Source of the DNA: Coriobacteriales bacterium
Lineage (GTDB): Bacteria; Actinomycetota; Coriobacteriia; Coriobacteriales; UBA8131
NCBI GenBank assembly: GCA_031254255.1
Contig: JAIRUT010000131.1
Span: 1 to 5,584, forward strand
Direction of reading: 5' to 3'
Length of the DNA: 5,584 nt
The position numbers and the translations under genes were made by a program. The notes under the pieces were generated by a model, which searched no databases, was not told where the DNA came from, and was given only the letters and a program-made list of their open reading frames with translations. Positions 4,974 through 5,584 of this stretch are shown here, in pieces (positions within the stretch are counted from its first letter, which is position 1; each line of letters opens with the position of its first letter).

Positions 4974-5584
4974 TCACAAGGTTCTTAAAAGCGAATGAGT
5001 ATTTGGCTCTGTTGCTGGATAACGGTTTAAAGCAAACCATTCATATATATCACCATCATCCTTGTTGCAAGGGTATTTAATCATGTCTTGGTATTCATCC
5101 TTTAATTGCGTGGTGTAATTCAATATTCGCTCAAAATCTTGTTGAGACGCGTGGAGTTCTTCATGATTAAAGTCAGTCTTTGACTCTTTGTCCCAAGACA
5201 TGGTCAGTTTGCCACCTGATTCAGAGTATTCACGTACACACACTTGTATGACATCAACCTTAGCTTGCCCCATTCCAATTGGTTTGCCGCGACCAATTTG
5301 ATGAACACCTTTTCCATTCAGTCTGAGACAAAAAATCAAACGATTTAGCTCTTTCTTTTTTATATCATCAAAAAATACTTTGAATTTAAATTTGCCTTCC
5401 TCCAAGCATCTTGCTCCTTGGCGCAGCGATAATCGATCACCTGTTGGATATGGTTTTTTATAGTCAATAGCCAACCCCTCACGAAATCTGCCTCTCCAGT
5501 AAACTTTGCGCCCGGAAAGTTCTGAGCTATACCGTTTCAGTCTTGATGATCCACCATAATTTGACCAGTAATAATCTGGATTCC
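4974..5584 (-). CDS. Cas7-like RAMP protein of a type III system, C-terminal part (TIGR03986-like)
   Basis: The frame is open to the window edge, so only the last 202 or so residues are seen. A TTG at 5474 is internal, not a start, because conserved text continues upstream of it, including ELSGRKVYWRGRF (5475-5522). Further on are GKFKFKVFFDDIKKKELNRL and then the glycine-rich RAMP loop GKGVHQIGRGKPIGMGQAKV, a pattern that in Cas7-type subunits lies against crRNA. The tail contains YPCNKDDGDIYEWFALNR. The order GRK-x-Y-W, FKFKV, GKPIGMGQ and YP...EWF fits the TIGR03986 'CRISPR-associated RAMP protein' family as I remember it; a search is needed to be sure. Such proteins are backbone subunits in type III-like effectors. 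The gene heads the visible part of the operon, with cas10 and other subunits expected beyond 5584. Confidence 0.82.
   Translation of the reverse strand, partial: NPDYYWSNYGGSSRLKRYSSELSGRKVYWRGRFREGLAIDYKKPYPTGDRLSLRQGARCLEEGKFKFKVFFDDIKKKELNRLIFCLRLNGKGVHQIGRGKPIGMGQAKVDVIQVCVREYSESGGKLTMSWDKESKTDFNHEELHASQQDFERILNYTTQLKDEYQDMIKYPCNKDDGDIYEWFALNRYPATEPNTHSLLRTL

Noticed and set aside
5472..5474. TTG as the start of the RAMP gene
   Set aside because: The same frame stays open to the window edge and encodes conserved RAMP text (GRKVYW) upstream of it.

Overview
The window is a bacterial (less likely archaeal) CRISPR-Cas locus that has been invaded and rearranged by mobile DNA. The species cannot be named from the sequence. 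At the right, on the minus strand, lies the 3' end of a type III-like cas operon, transcribed toward the left: the C-terminal part of a Cas7-like RAMP protein (best match by eye to the TIGR03986 family, cut by the window edge), then a small single-pass membrane protein of unknown function, then a complete cas6. Cas6 carries a Tyr-His-Lys set with the same spacing as the catalytic residues of Pyrococcus furiosus Cas6.

At the left (338-445) is a minimal CRISPR array: two 37-nt repeats differing at one base, around one 34-nt spacer. Read on the minus strand, the same direction as the cas genes, each repeat ends in ATTGAAAC, the usual 8-nt 5' handle left by Cas6 cleavage. Array and cas genes therefore probably belonged to one locus. 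About 3.2 kb now separates cas6 from the array.

Most of that gap is a 2559-bp IS21-family insertion sequence (752-3310), with perfect 52-bp inverted ends built from 22-bp repeats, istA (DDE transposase) and istB (AAA+ helper). It is flanked by two internal fragments of an AAA ATPase of the DUF4143 type (467-751 and 3311 to about 3487). These fragments do not form one interrupted gene: their ends cover the same short stretch of protein with different sequence, and no target-site duplication is visible. The junction therefore looks like recombination between IS copies in two paralogous ATPase genes. Both fragments also lack the outer ends of the ATPase gene.

The IS carries a hairpin plus T-run just upstream of istA, placed to stop transcription entering from outside. 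The first 337 bases hold no intact gene. Bases 3508-3635 are AT-rich, may be a remnant of leader-type sequence, and contain a solitary CRISPR-repeat-like motif. The least explained item is the membrane protein encoded between the RAMP gene and cas6.
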